From Billgrantia aerodenitrificans (GTDB lineage Bacteria > Pseudomonadota > Gammaproteobacteria > Pseudomonadales > Halomonadaceae), in the NCBI RefSeq assembly GCF_021404405.1, contig NZ_JABFTV010000005.1, positions 186,001-250,000 of the forward strand: a stretch of 64,000 nucleotides of DNA. The letters run 5' to 3'. A program made the position numbers and the translations under genes. The notes under the pieces are model-generated. The model was not told the DNA's origin and did not search any database. It was given only the letters and a program-made list of their open reading frames with translations. This document shows positions 45,850-55,274 of this stretch, one piece after another. Position 1 is the first letter of the stretch. Each line of letters opens with the position of its first letter.

Positions 45850-47355
45850 TCATGCGCGCTCGGCGATGATCTCCTTCCACTTGGCGGGGCCGGTCTGGTG
45901 TACCGAGGTACCCTGGCTGTCGACCGCCACGGTGACCGGCATGTCTTCGACCTCGAACTCGTAGATCGCTTCCATGCCCAGGTCGGCGAAGCCCACCACG
46001 CGGGACTTCTTGATCGCCTGTGCCACCAGGTAGGCGGAGCCGCCTACCGCCATCAGATAGACCGCCTTGTTGTCGCGAATCGCCTCGATGGCGGCCGGAC
46101 CGCGCTCGGCCTTGCCTACCATGCCCAGCAGACCGGTCTCTTCCAGCATGGTACGGGTGAACTTGTCCATGCGCGTGGCGGTAGTAGGACCGGCCGGCCC
46201 GACCACCTCGTCGCGAACCGGATCCACCGGGCCAACGTAGTAGATGAAGCGGCCCTTGAGATCCACCGGCAGCGACTCGCCCTTGGCGATCATGTCGACC
46301 ATGCACTTGTGCGCGGCATCGCGGCCGGTGAGCAGCTTGCCGTTGAGCAGCAGGGTGTCGCCCGGCTGCCAGGTCAGCACTTCTTCCGGCGTGACCGTAT
46401 CCAGGTTCACGCGCTTGACGTTGTCGCCGGCCTCACGGGTGATCTCCGGCCAGTCTTCCAGCTTGGGCACCGGCAGTGCCGCCGGGCCGGAGCCGTCCAG
46501 GGTGAAGTGCGCATGACGGGTGGCGGCACAGTTGGGAATGATCGCCACCGGCTTGTTGGCGGCGTGCGTCGGGTAGTCCTTGACCTTGATGTCGAGCACC
46601 GTGGTCAGACCGCCCAGGCCCTGGGCGCCGATACCGCTCTTGTTGACCTTGTCGAACAGCTCTAGACGCAGCTCCTCGGCACGGTTGGACGCGCCGCGAG
46701 CCTGCAGTTCCTGGATGTCGATGGGATCGAGCAGCGCCTCCTTGGCGATCTCCATGGCCTTCTCGGCGGTACCGCCGATACCGATGCCGAGCATGCCGGG
46801 CGGACACCAGCCGGCACCCATCTTGGGCAGCTGCTCGAGCACCCAGTCGACCACGTTATCGGAGGGATTGAGCATGGCGAACTTGGACTTCGCCTCGCTG
46901 CCACCGCCCTTCGCCGCCACGTGCACCTCGACCTTGTCGCCGGACACGATCTTGTGATGGATGATCGCCGGGGTGTTGTCGCCGGTGTTCTTGCGGGCGC
47001 CGTCCGGGTCGGCCAGCACCGAGGCGCGCAGCACGTTGTCGGGCAGCTGGTAGGCGCGGCGTACGCCTTCGTTGATCATGTCGTCGAGGCTCATCTCGGC
47101 GTCCCAGCGCACGTTCATGCCCACATGCACGAACACGGTGACGATGCCGGTGTCCTGACAGATCGGACGATGGCCCATGGCGCACATGCGCGAGTTGATC
47201 AGAATCTGGGCGATGGCGTCCTTGGCCGCCGGGTTCTCCTCCCGCTCGTACGCCGCCGCCATGGCGTCGATGAAATCCTTGGGATGGTAATAGGAGATGT
47301 ACTGCAGGGCGTCGGCGACGCTCTGGATCAGATCGTCCTGGCGGATCACGGTCAT
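45850..47355 (-). CDS. fumA: Class I fumarate hydratase (iron-sulfur type)
   Basis: A 501-residue class I fumarase that hydrates fumarate to malate in the TCA cycle using a 4Fe-4S cluster. The Cys in RPICQDTGIVTVFVHVG, in IPNCAATRHAHFTLDG and in the middle section supply cluster ligands. The N-terminal hydratase block includes MGAGWCPPGMLGIGIGGTAEKAMEIAKE, and the C-terminal block GPAGPTTATRMDKFTRTMLEETG. I start at 47355 (MTVIRQDDLIQSV); a 10-residue upstream extension is possible. FumA, FumB and related enzymes are alike, so the symbol is by class. Confidence 0.94.
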   Translation of the reverse strand: MTVIRQDDLIQSVADALQYISYYHPKDFIDAMAAAYEREENPAAKDAIAQILINSRMCAMGHRPICQDTGIVTVFVHVGMNVRWDAEMSLDDMINEGVRRAYQLPDNVLRASVLADPDGARKNTGDNTPAIIHHKIVSGDKVEVHVAAKGGGSEAKSKFAMLNPSDNVVDWVLEQLPKMGAGWCPPGMLGIGIGGTAEKAMEIAKEALLDPIDIQELQARGASNRAEELRLELFDKVNKSGIGAQGLGGLTTVLDIKVKDYPTHAANKPVAIIPNCAATRHAHFTLDGSGPAALPVPKLEDWPEITREAGDNVKRVNLDTVTPEEVLTWQPGDTLLLNGKLLTGRDAAHKCMVDMIAKGESLPVDLKGRFIYYVGPVDPVRDEVVGPAGPTTATRMDKFTRTMLEETGLLGMVGKAERGPAAIEAIRDNKAVYLMAVGGSAYLVAQAIKKSRVVGFADLGMEAIYEFEVEDMPVTVAVDSQGTSVHQTGPAKWKEIIAERA

Positions 47356-47499
47356 GTGCAAGGAACTCCTCGGCAGTGTCGGCATGCCCGCTTCTGGATT
47401 CGCAAGCGCGAAGCGGCGGGTTCGAACGGGGGCGAATTATACCGTATCGCGGCCTGCTCGACAGGTTCATGCCGCCAAGGTCGAACCTTCCTAGTGTTT

Positions 47500-47522
47500 G
47501 AACAGCAAGATAACGGTATAAA
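47500..47522 (+). repeat. Direct repeat copy 1, upstream of the PoxB-like gene
   Basis: A 23-bp sequence containing AAGATAACGGTATAAA, with 22 of 23 bases identical to the copy at 49503-49525. It includes a TATAAA that could be a -10 element for the PoxB-like gene, 99 bases upstream of its start. Confidence 0.7.
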
Positions 47523-47620
47523 ATCTTGAATGGATTTGTCGCCCTGGACCACCGCCTCTACGCTAGCTGTTAGTCAGTCATGGACTCATGGAACGAAGCG
47601 TCACGATCAAGGAGCCGATC

Positions 47621-49408
47621 ATGCAACCCACCGTGTCCGATTTCCTCGTCTCCCGCCTGCGCGAATGGGGTGTGGAGCGGCTGTACGGCTACTCAGGCGA
47701 CGGCATCAATGGCGTGATGTCCGCCCTGCGCCGCGCCGATGGCAATCCCCGCCTCGTCCAGCCCCGCCACGAGGAAGTGGCGGCCTTCATGGCCTGCGCA
47801 CATGCCAAGTTCAGCGACGAGGTCGGGGTCTGCGTGGCCACCTCCGGCCCCGGAGCGGTACACCTGCTCAACGGCCTCTACGATGCGCGCAAGGATCATA
47901 TGCCCACCGTGGCCATCGTCGGCCAGCAGGCGCGCAAGAGCCTCGGTACCGACTATCAGCAGGAGCTGGACCTGATGGCGCTGTTCAAGGACGTCGCCAG
48001 CGAATACGTGCAGATGGTCACCGAGCCGGCCCAGGCCCGCCACGTCATCGATCAGGCGATGCGCATCGCCATCGCCCGCCGCACCGTGACCTGTGTGATC
48101 CTGCCCAACGACGTGCAGGACCTGCCCATGGAGGACCCGCCCAGGGAGCATGGCGCGGTATTCTCCGGCGTCGGCTACCAGTTTCCCCAGCAGTTGCCCG
48201 AAAGTGCCGACCTGGACGCTGCCGCTGAGATTCTGAAGTCCGGCAAGAAGGTCGCCATTTTGGCCGGCGCCGGGGTCAAACATGCCGTGGACGAGTTGAT
48301 CCGCGTGGCCGACCTGACCGGCGCAGGCATCGCCAAGGCGATACTGGCCAAGACCATGGTGCCTGACGACCTGCCCGGTGTGACCGGCTCCATCGGCCTG
48401 CTCGGCACCGAGGCCAGCGACCGCATGATGAGGGAGTGCGACACCCTGCTGATGGTGGGCACGCGCTTCCCCTACGTGGAGTTCTTGCCCGAGCCGGGGC
48501 AGGCCCGTGCCATCCAGATCGACGTGGTGCCGGAAGCCCTGGGCGTGCGCTACCCCACCGAGGTCAATCTGCATGGCGATGCCGGCGCCACCCTGGCAGC
48601 GCTGGCCGAACGCCTCAAGCGCAAACGCAACAGCAAGTGGCGCAAGCAGGTGCAGGGCTGGATCGACGACTGGTGGGAGAAGACCGAGGCGCGTGCCGCC
48701 ACCGAGGCCACACCGATCAACCCGCAGCTCGTGTTCCAGCGCCTCTCGCCGCGCCTGCCGGACGACGTCATGCTCACCTGCGACGTGGGCAGCGCGACCA
48801 ACTGGTATGCGCGCAACCTGAAGATCCGCCGCGGCATGCTGGGCTCCGTTTCCGGCGGGCTGGCCTCGATGGGCAACGGTGTGCCCTATCTGATCGCCGC
48901 CAAGTTCTGCCACCCCAGCCGCCCCGCCATCGCGCTGGTCGGCGACGGCGCCATGCAGATGCTGGGCAACAACGCGCTTATCACGCTTGCCAAGTACTGG
49001 CAGGAGTGGCAAGACCCCCGCTGCATCGTGCTGGTGCTCAACAACCACGACCTGAGCCAGGTGACCTGGGAGCAGCGCGTGATGGAGGGCGACCCCAAGT
49101 TCGACACCTCTCAGGATCTGCCCGAGTTCCGCTACGACCAGTATGCCGAGCTGCTCGGCTTCAAGGGCTTGGTCATGCGCGAGCCCGACGACATCGATCG
49201 AGTGTGGGACGAGGCCCTCGCCGCCGACCGCCCGGTGGTGATCAACGCCTATACCGACAGCGACATCGCCCCCCTGCCCCCGCACATCGAGTTCGAGCAG
49301 GCCAAGAGCTACCTCGCCTCGATGCTCAAGGGCGACTCCAGCGGCCTGCACAGCGCCAAGCTCTCCGCCAAGCAGATGGGCCGCTCGTTGTTCAGACGAA
49401 AGAAGTGA
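47621..49408 (+). CDS. Thiamine-diphosphate enzyme, pyruvate oxidase (PoxB)-like
   Basis: A 595-residue three-domain ThDP enzyme. The catalytic Glu is in RHEEVAAFMACAHAKF, the FAD-binding middle domain includes VAILAGAGVKHAVDELI, and the C-terminal ThDP motif starts at VGDGAMQMLGNNALITLAKYW and ends LVLNNHDLSQV. It resembles pyruvate oxidase (pyruvate to acetate and CO2, electrons to quinone) and related decarboxylases; the exact substrate is uncertain. AAGGAG 6 bases before the ATG at 47621 decides the start. A stable terminator follows, and a 23-bp direct repeat flanks the gene. Confidence 0.8.
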   Translation: MQPTVSDFLVSRLREWGVERLYGYSGDGINGVMSALRRADGNPRLVQPRHEEVAAFMACAHAKFSDEVGVCVATSGPGAVHLLNGLYDARKDHMPTVAIVGQQARKSLGTDYQQELDLMALFKDVASEYVQMVTEPAQARHVIDQAMRIAIARRTVTCVILPNDVQDLPMEDPPREHGAVFSGVGYQFPQQLPESADLDAAAEILKSGKKVAILAGAGVKHAVDELIRVADLTGAGIAKAILAKTMVPDDLPGVTGSIGLLGTEASDRMMRECDTLLMVGTRFPYVEFLPEPGQARAIQIDVVPEALGVRYPTEVNLHGDAGATLAALAERLKRKRNSKWRKQVQGWIDDWWEKTEARAATEATPINPQLVFQRLSPRLPDDVMLTCDVGSATNWYARNLKIRRGMLGSVSGGLASMGNGVPYLIAAKFCHPSRPAIALVGDGAMQMLGNNALITLAKYWQEWQDPRCIVLVLNNHDLSQVTWEQRVMEGDPKFDTSQDLPEFRYDQYAELLGFKGLVMREPDDIDRVWDEALAADRPVVINAYTDSDIAPLPPHIEFEQAKSYLASMLKGDSSGLHSAKLSAKQMGRSLFRRKK

Positions 49409-49436
49409 CGCCCAGTTGCCTGAGGCTCCCCACCGG

Positions 49437-49473
49437 CCCGGTCATGCCTGCCTGACAAGGCGGCATGGCCGGG
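49437..49473 (+). terminator. Terminator of the PoxB-like gene
   Basis: CCCGGTCATGCC pairs with GGCATGGCCGGG (one G-T wobble), with an inner GCC/GGC extension, followed by CGGTTTC. It starts 29 bases past the stop. Confidence 0.7.
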
Positions 49474-49502
49474 CGGTTTCACTCGCCGTCTGCGACGACG
49501 CC

Positions 49503-49525
49503 GAACAGGAAGATAACGGTATAAA
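49503..49525 (+). repeat. Direct repeat copy 2, downstream of the PoxB-like gene
   Basis: The second copy of the 23-bp repeat (one mismatch to 47500-47522). It lies after the terminator and close to the 3' end of the convergent nei gene, where a promoter would not serve any plus-strand gene. This suggests that the repeat marks the edges of a unit rather than only a promoter. Confidence 0.7.
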
Positions 49526-49544
49526 TGCTAGCGATGTAAACCGT

Positions 49545-50366
49545 TCAATCAGGCTGACAACTCGGGCAGCGATAAAGCCGACGCGAGGCGACCATCAGCC
49601 GCTCGACCGGTGTGCCGCAGGCGTGGCAGGGCCGCCCGTCGCGCTCGAACACGGCAAAGCGACTGAGCCGCCGGCTTTCCCCCTGCCGCCTGGCAGCGGC
49701 CGCCCACTCGGCGCGGTTGGTCACGCCGGCCTGTTCATAGGCCTGCCGGGTCACGGCGAGAATGGTGTGCGCCAGCCCTTCCAGTCGTTCACCGTCCAGG
49801 TCGACGACTCGGGCCGTGGGCGGTAGCCCGGCGAAGAACAGAATTTCGGAGCGCAGGTAGTTGCCGATGCCGGCGAAAGGCGCCTGATCGAGCAGCAGCC
49901 CGCCCAGCCGGCGGCGCACGAAGCGCGGCTCGCTCAAACGCGCCATGGCCTGCTCCGGCGTGACCCCGTGGGTCAGCAGGTCGGGACCAAGGCGGGAGAG
50001 AAACGGATGCTCGGCGAGCCTCTCGGCCGGCCACAGCGAGACATCGGAGGCGCTGTAGAGGCTGGCCGAGCGCCCTTCTGCCGTCAGCCGCACGCGCAGC
50101 GAGCGCTGGGTATCGGGTTCGCGCTCGGCGTCGTGGAGCTTCCATACGCCGTAGAGCTGGTTGTGACTGTAGAGCACGCGACCGTCGTCGAAGCGGGTCA
50201 ACAATGCCTTGCCCCAGCTGTCCACCGCCGTGACCTCTCGCCCCACCAGCGATTCGGCCTCGGCGGCCAGTTCGGGGAAGGCAAACCACACGGACTCCAG
50301 CCGCCTGCCGGCAAGCTGCTCATGCAGGCGGTCGGCGGCACGGCGAATCTCAGGGCCTTCGGGCAT
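49545..50366 (-). CDS. nei: Endonuclease VIII (Nei) DNA glycosylase
   Basis: A 273-residue Fpg/Nei-family DNA glycosylase/AP lyase that removes oxidised pyrimidines. The start MPEGPEIRRAADRLHEQL has the catalytic Pro and Glu; the following Ile-Arg-Arg-Ala-Ala is Nei-like. The helix-two-turn-helix is in LLLDQAPFAGIGNYLRSEILF, and the C-terminal zinc finger has Cys pairs CHACG and CPSC. GGAG lies 5 bases before the start. It converges with the PoxB-like gene and lies upstream of no obvious partner. Confidence 0.93.
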   Translation of the reverse strand: MPEGPEIRRAADRLHEQLAGRRLESVWFAFPELAAEAESLVGREVTAVDSWGKALLTRFDDGRVLYSHNQLYGVWKLHDAEREPDTQRSLRVRLTAEGRSASLYSASDVSLWPAERLAEHPFLSRLGPDLLTHGVTPEQAMARLSEPRFVRRRLGGLLLDQAPFAGIGNYLRSEILFFAGLPPTARVVDLDGERLEGLAHTILAVTRQAYEQAGVTNRAEWAAAARRQGESRRLSRFAVFERDGRPCHACGTPVERLMVASRRLYRCPSCQPD

Positions 50367-50462
50367 CGTTACTCCGATTCAGAATAAAGCGGGAACGCAG
50401 CGAGAAGCGCCGGGGACAGCGCCCCCTCAAGCCCTGTCGACGGAAAGCCTCGAGCGGGCGGA

Positions 50463-52484
50463 CTACCCCAGCGCCAGCTGCCGCTCCTTGAGCTCATGCA
50501 GCCGGTCGCGCAGCCTGGCCGCCTCCTCGAACTCCAGGTTCTGGGCCGCTTCGAACATGGCGTCCTCGACCCGCGAGACCTCCTTGGCCAGATCGGTCGG
50601 CGAGAGTTCGCCGAGATCGTAGACCGCCGCGCCCTCGGCCACCTTGCGCTCGCTGCGCCGTCCCTTGCCCTTGCGCCCCGGCGCCTGAGCCGCCTCCATG
50701 ATGTCGGCCACCGAGCGGGTCACGGTAGTCGGCGTGATGCCGTGCTTCTCGTTGTGGGCGATCTGCTTGGCGCGGCGCCGCTCGGTCTCGTCGATGGCAC
50801 GACGCATGGAGTCGGTCATGCGGTCGGCATAGAGGATCGCCTTGCCGTTGGCGTTGCGTGCCGCGCGGCCGATGGTCTGGATCAGCGAACGCTCGTTGCG
50901 CAGGAAGCCCTCCTTGTCGGCATCGAGGATCGCCACCAACGATACCTCGGGAATGTCGAGCCCCTCACGCAGCAGGTTGATACCCACCAGTACGTCGAAG
51001 TTGCCCAGACGCAGGTCGCGGATGATCTCGACCCGCTCCACGGTGTCGATGTCGGAGTGCAGGTAGCGCACCCGCACGCCATGCTCGTCGAGATATTCGG
51101 TGAGATCCTCGGCCATGCGCTTGGTCAGGGTAGTGACCAGCACCCGCTCGCCCACTTCGGTACGCAGGCGGATCTCGGAGAGCAGATCATCGACCTGGGT
51201 CGAGGCCGGGCGCACCTCGATCTCCGGGTCGACCAGGCCGGTGGGACGCACCACCTGCTCCACCACCTGGCCGGCGTGCTCGGCCTCGTAGGGCCCCGGC
51301 GTGGCCGAAACGAAGATCGTCTGCGGAGAGATGCTCTCCCACTCCTCGAAGGTCATGGGGCGGTTGTCCAGCGCCGAGGGCAGGCGGAAGCCGTACTCCA
51401 CCAGCGTCTCCTTGCGCGAGCGGTCGCCCTTGTACATGCCGCCCACCTGGGGAACGCTGACGTGGGATTCGTCGATGAACAGCAGCGCGTCGTCGGGCAG
51501 GTAGTCGAAGAAGGTGGGCGGCGGCTCGCCGGGATTGCGCCCTGAAAGGTAGCGCGAGTAGTTCTCGATGCCGTTGCAGTAGCCCAGCTCGTTCATCATC
51601 TCCAGGTCGTAAAGGGTGCGCTGCTCGAGGCGCTGCGCCTCCACCAGGCGGTCGTTCTTGCGCAGCCACTCGAGGCGCTCGACCAGCTCGAGTTTGATCG
51701 CCTCGGCGGCGGAGAGGATCGTTTCCCGCGGCGTCACGTAGTGGCTCTTGGGATAGATCGTCATGCGCGGCACCTCGCCGCGGGTTTCGCCGGTAAGCGG
51801 ATCGAACAAGCGAATCGAGTCGATCTCGTCGCCGAACAGCTCCACCCGCACCGCCTCTTCGTCGGAATCGGCCGGATAGATGTCGATCACGTCGCCGCGC
51901 ACTCGGTAGGTAGCGCGCTTGAAGTCCATGTCGTTGCGGGTGTACTGCAGCTCCGCCAGGCGTCGCAGGAAGCGGCGCTGATCGATCAGCTCGCCGCGGG
52001 TGAAGTGCAGACGCATCTTCAGGTACTGGTCGGGATCGCCCAGGCCGTAGATCGCCGAGACCGAGACCACGATCAGCGCATCGCGCCGCTCGAGCAGGGC
52101 CTTGGTCGCCGAGAGCCGCATCTGCTCGATGTGATCGTTGATCGAAGCGTCCTTCTCGATGAAGGTGTCCGACGAGGGGACGTACGCCTCCGGCTGGTAG
52201 TAGTCGTAATAGGAGACGAAGTACTCGATGGCGTTGTCGGGGAAGAACGACTTGAACTCGCCGTAGAGCTGTGCCGCCAACGTCTTGTTGGGCGCCATGA
52301 CGATGGTCGGGCGCTGCAGCCGCTCCACCACGTTGGCCATGGTGAAGGTCTTGCCCGAGCCGGTCACGCCGAGCAGGGTCTGATGGGCCAGGCCCGCCTC
52401 CAGCCCCTTCACCAGGCCTTCGATGGCGGCTGGCTGATCGCCGGCAGGCTTGAACTTCGAATTGAGGCGAAACGGCTTGCTCAT
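50463..52484 (-). CDS. uvrB: Excinuclease ABC subunit B
   Basis: A 673-residue helicase-like subunit of nucleotide excision repair. Walker A reads [16 protein letters not shown], the beta-hairpin region includes [23 protein letters not shown], the DEAD-like motif is LFIDESHV, and the C-terminal UvrC-binding UVR motif ends the protein ([20 protein letters not shown]). The start at 52484 follows GGAG and gives the usual [20 protein letters not shown]. Just upstream, at 52501-52526, lies a strong hairpin. Confidence 0.97.
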   Translation of the reverse strand: MSKPFRLNSKFKPAGDQPAAIEGLVKGLEAGLAHQTLLGVTGSGKTFTMANVVERLQRPTIVMAPNKTLAAQLYGEFKSFFPDNAIEYFVSYYDYYQPEAYVPSSDTFIEKDASINDHIEQMRLSATKALLERRDALIVVSVSAIYGLGDPDQYLKMRLHFTRGELIDQRRFLRRLAELQYTRNDMDFKRATYRVRGDVIDIYPADSDEEAVRVELFGDEIDSIRLFDPLTGETRGEVPRMTIYPKSHYVTPRETILSAAEAIKLELVERLEWLRKNDRLVEAQRLEQRTLYDLEMMNELGYCNGIENYSRYLSGRNPGEPPPTFFDYLPDDALLFIDESHVSVPQVGGMYKGDRSRKETLVEYGFRLPSALDNRPMTFEEWESISPQTIFVSATPGPYEAEHAGQVVEQVVRPTGLVDPEIEVRPASTQVDDLLSEIRLRTEVGERVLVTTLTKRMAEDLTEYLDEHGVRVRYLHSDIDTVERVEIIRDLRLGNFDVLVGINLLREGLDIPEVSLVAILDADKEGFLRNERSLIQTIGRAARNANGKAILYADRMTDSMRRAIDETERRRAKQIAHNEKHGITPTTVTRSVADIMEAAQAPGRKGKGRRSERKVAEGAAVYDLGELSPTDLAKEVSRVEDAMFEAAQNLEFEEAARLRDRLHELKERQLALG

Positions 52485-52500
52485 CGCGGCTCCAGGCATG

Positions 52501-52526
52501 CAGCAGGCGCCCTGGGGCGCCTGCTG
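52501..52526 (-). other. Strong stem-loop 17 bases upstream of uvrB
   Basis: CAGCAGGCGCC pairs perfectly with GGCGCCTGCTG (11-bp stem, 4-base loop). On the minus strand it stands between the OsmC-like gene and uvrB and ends 16 bases before the uvrB ATG. There is no T tract. It could terminate upstream transcripts or be part of the uvrB leader. Confidence 0.65.
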
Positions 52527-52619
52527 TCTCAATGGTTCGTCTTGGTCCGTGCATCAGGTCTATGCTTCAAGACCATGCTTCAGCACTGCAGCTCCGTGAG
52601 TATAGGAGCGTGGCGGCCA

Positions 52620-53039
52620 TCATGCCGCGTCGACGGCACTGCGCGTGGTGACTTCCACGGTGGAACTGGTCATGAGGCGGTGGATGGGGCACTTGTGGCT
52701 GATCTCCTCCAGCCGCAGGCGCTGCGCCTCGTCCTCGATGCCGTGGAAGGTCATCACCACTTCGAGTCGATAAATGCCCTTGCGTTCATCGCTGACGTCG
52801 CGATTGACCCTGACGCTGACGCCCTCCAGCGGCCACTGCTTGCGCTGGGCGTACATCTGCGCCGTGATCGCCTTGCAGGCACCCAGCGAGAGGTCGAAAT
52901 AGTCGTGGGGGTCGGGGGCGCTCTCCTCACCGCCGAAAGCCTTGGGTACGTCGACGTAAAGGTCCTCGAAGCCCGCTATCCGCACCCGCTGGCGCAAGAT
53001 ACGATTCCGCTCGCTGACGATCTCGATGGTCTCTTTCAT
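52620..53039 (-). CDS. OsmC-family protein
   Basis: A 139-residue OsmC/Ohr-family protein. The two conserved Cys that reduce peroxides are in LSLGACKAITAQMYAQRK and in EISHKCPIHRLM. The pattern resembles YhfA-like OsmC proteins with a central long helix. Possible role: peroxide or lipid hydroperoxide removal. GGAG lies 6 bases before the ATG. It lies 45 bases after the small HMA-like gene on the same strand. Confidence 0.85.
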   Translation of the reverse strand: MKETIEIVSERNRILRQRVRIAGFEDLYVDVPKAFGGEESAPDPHDYFDLSLGACKAITAQMYAQRKQWPLEGVSVRVNRDVSDERKGIYRLEVVMTFHGIEDEAQRLRLEEISHKCPIHRLMTSSTVEVTTRSAVDAA

Positions 53040-53084
53040 TGTACGCTCCGCTCTTGCAGCTGGATGGGTGCGGCTGGATGGGTG

Positions 53085-53282
53085 TTACTTGACCTGGATG
53101 GGCAGCTTGAGCGCCTCGACGGCACGGATCAGCGCCTCGCGACTGACGCGACCTTCCACCTCGGCACCGTGGCGCCCCACCTCGGCACTCTCCACCCCAT
53201 CCACCATCATCAGGGCGGTAGTAATGCGATTCACCTGTTCGGCGTTTTCCACACCGGTGAAATCGAGCGATTGATGCGGCAT
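53085..53282 (-). CDS. Small HMA-like domain protein without the CxxC motif
   Basis: A 65-residue protein. VNRITTALMMVDGVESAEVGRHGAEVEGRVSREALIRAVEAL has the beta-alpha-beta-beta-alpha-beta pattern of heavy-metal-associated domains such as CopZ (compare the usual GVxxAEV and the final helix). The usual metal-binding CxxC in the first loop is absent, and there are no Cys at all. Metal transport is therefore unlikely. GGGAG lies 7 bases before the ATG at 53282. It precedes the OsmC-like gene by 45 bases, so they may be co-transcribed. Confidence 0.7.
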   Translation of the reverse strand: MPHQSLDFTGVENAEQVNRITTALMMVDGVESAEVGRHGAEVEGRVSREALIRAVEALKLPIQVK

Positions 53283-53420
53283 GCATGACTCCCTAGCGTG
53301 GAATAAGGTAATAAGCAGTCTAACATGAGCGTTGCGGTGCGACACCGCTTGCAATCCGCCCTCGCCGCCCGCATACCGAACGATATACCCCCGACATGAC
53401 GACCTGGAGCCACAGGCATA

Positions 53421-54449
53421 ATGAGTGATTGGACAACCGCCCTGGAGGGGCGCCGTACGAGCGATTCACGGGTCGAGTTCGAGATCGGCGAGCCGGTCCA
53501 GCAGGCCGCGGCGAACGTCAAGGTGACGCCACTCGTCCACCTCGCCGTACTCGACGTGGTCGGCAAGGCTGCCGACAAGCTGCTGCAGGGCCAGACCAGC
53601 GCTCAGGTCGAGCTGGCCAAGGGCGACTTCGCACCCTTGACCTGTTTCTGCAACGCCAAGGGCCGCATGCTGGCTAACGCCCAGCTGCTGCGCATCAGCC
53701 CCGAACGCTACCGTCTGATCCTGCACCGTGACCTGGTGGAGCCGCTGCGCGATCACCTGAAGAAGTTCGCCCCGTTCTACAAGAGCGAACTCGCGATACG
53801 CGACGACCTGGCCCTGCTGGGATTGATCGGTGCCGACGCACCGGCCGTCGCGGCCGGGTATCTCGACACAGCAGCCCCCAGCCTGTGGCATCAGGCCGGC
53901 GATGAGGAGCGCCAGCTACTGGCTCATCCCGGGCCGCAGCCACGCGTGTTGATCTGCCTACCCCGGGAGCAGGCTATCGCAACGGCCAGCGCCCTGAACG
54001 ATCAAGCGACCCTGGTAGGCAACGCCGAGTGGTGCCTGCAGGACATCCGGGCCGGGCTCGCCTGGCTCACTGCCGCCCACCAGGACGCCCTGCTGCCGCA
54101 GATGATCAACTGGGAGGCGCTGGGTGGCATCAGCTTCAAAAAGGGCTGCTACACCGGCCAGGAGGTGGTGGCTCGCGCGCACTTTCGCGGCCAGGTGAAG
54201 AAGCGTCTGGCCCACTGTCGGCTCGAGGGCGAGCAGTTGCCGGAACTGGGCAGCGCCATCGTCGACGAGAATGGCAAGAACACCGGCGAAGTGATCGCCG
54301 CGGAGTGCGACAACGAGGGTGGCGTCGAGCTGCTCGCCGTGCTGACCACCCGTGAGGAGATCGGCCCGCTCAGCATCGAGAATCGTAGCGTGACCCCGCT
54401 TCCTCTGCCCTACCCGATCGAACGGCTCGATCCGGAGAGTCTGGCCTAG
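53421..54449 (+). CDS. ygfZ: Folate-binding protein YgfZ
   Basis: A 342-residue protein of the GcvT-like YgfZ/IBA57 family. The hallmark motif KGCYTGQEVVARAHFRGQ is intact, with the reactive Cys. YgfZ uses tetrahydrofolate to support repair or assembly of 4Fe-4S clusters. It is close in function to class I fumarase and other Fe-S enzymes of the window. The 3' end overlaps the convergent tatD-like gene by 4 bases. Confidence 0.93.
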   Translation: MSDWTTALEGRRTSDSRVEFEIGEPVQQAAANVKVTPLVHLAVLDVVGKAADKLLQGQTSAQVELAKGDFAPLTCFCNAKGRMLANAQLLRISPERYRLILHRDLVEPLRDHLKKFAPFYKSELAIRDDLALLGLIGADAPAVAAGYLDTAAPSLWHQAGDEERQLLAHPGPQPRVLICLPREQAIATASALNDQATLVGNAEWCLQDIRAGLAWLTAAHQDALLPQMINWEALGGISFKKGCYTGQEVVARAHFRGQVKKRLAHCRLEGEQLPELGSAIVDENGKNTGEVIAAECDNEGGVELLAVLTTREEIGPLSIENRSVTPLPLPYPIERLDPESLA

Positions 54450-55225
54450 GCCGCACCCTCGCCCAGGTCCAAGCCGAAGACTCTCACCGCGGTCGCCGTA
54501 CTTTGTGCGGCGACCGCCTCGGGCGTCTCGCCGCGTAGCTTTGCCACCATCTCGCATACCTGAACGATCCGCGCCGGCTCGTTGCGCTGCCCCTGGTAGC
54601 CGCACAGCGGCATGTCGGGGCTATCGGTCTCCAGCACGAAGCCATCCTCGGGCAGGCTCTTCACTGCGCGCCACAGGCGCTGAGCGCGCTCGTAGGTGAC
54701 CGCACCGCCCAGCCCCACCACGAAGCCGAGATCGAGAAACTTCCAGGCCTGGTCCGGCGAGCCGGCGAAGGCGTGAATCAAGCCGCCCGCCGGCAGGTCG
54801 AGCTGGCGCAGGCGCTTGGAGACCTTGTCGTTGGCATGCACGCAGTGAATCACCACCGGCAGCCGGCGCGCCTTGGCCAGCCGCAGTTGGGCATCGAACA
54901 GCTGCCACTGGTCGTCGAGGGTCTCCTCGAAGCGCGCATCGATACCGCACTCGCCTAGCGCCCGCACTTCGGGGTGTTCGTCCAGTAGGCCAGCCAGTGC
55001 TTCGACGTCGCCTTCGCCGTGTTCGTGCATGAAGTAGGGATGCAGCCCCAGACTGACGTGCACGTCGTCACGCGCGCCCAGCGCCAGCACGGCGGGCCAG
55101 CGCTCGCGGGTGGTGCCCGGCACCAGGAAATGACCGATACCGGCCGCCCTGGCGCGTTCGAACATCGCCTCGCGGTCGTCGTCGAAGGCCTCGAAGTCGA
55201 GATGGCAGTGGGCATCGATCAGCAC
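54446..55225 (-). CDS. TatD-family hydrolase
   Basis: A 259-residue TIM-barrel metal-dependent hydrolase. The metal-binding His pair is in LIDAHCHLDFEAF; Glu in ALGECGIDARF, His in LPVVIHCVHAND and Asp in VLETDSPDMPL complete the site. Family members are 3'-5' exonucleases or DNases. The GTG start at 55225 has AAGGAG 6 bases upstream. It follows prfC by about 50 bases on the same strand. Confidence 0.9.
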   Translation of the reverse strand: MLIDAHCHLDFEAFDDDREAMFERARAAGIGHFLVPGTTRERWPAVLALGARDDVHVSLGLHPYFMHEHGEGDVEALAGLLDEHPEVRALGECGIDARFEETLDDQWQLFDAQLRLAKARRLPVVIHCVHANDKVSKRLRQLDLPAGGLIHAFAGSPDQAWKFLDLGFVVGLGGAVTYERAQRLWRAVKSLPEDGFVLETDSPDMPLCGYQGQRNEPARIVQVCEMVAKLRGETPEAVAAQSTATAVRVFGLDLGEGAA

Positions 55226-55274
55226 GTCGCTCTCCTTGGCAGCTTCTTCGTCGTCCCTGACGAAGGGATGGTGG

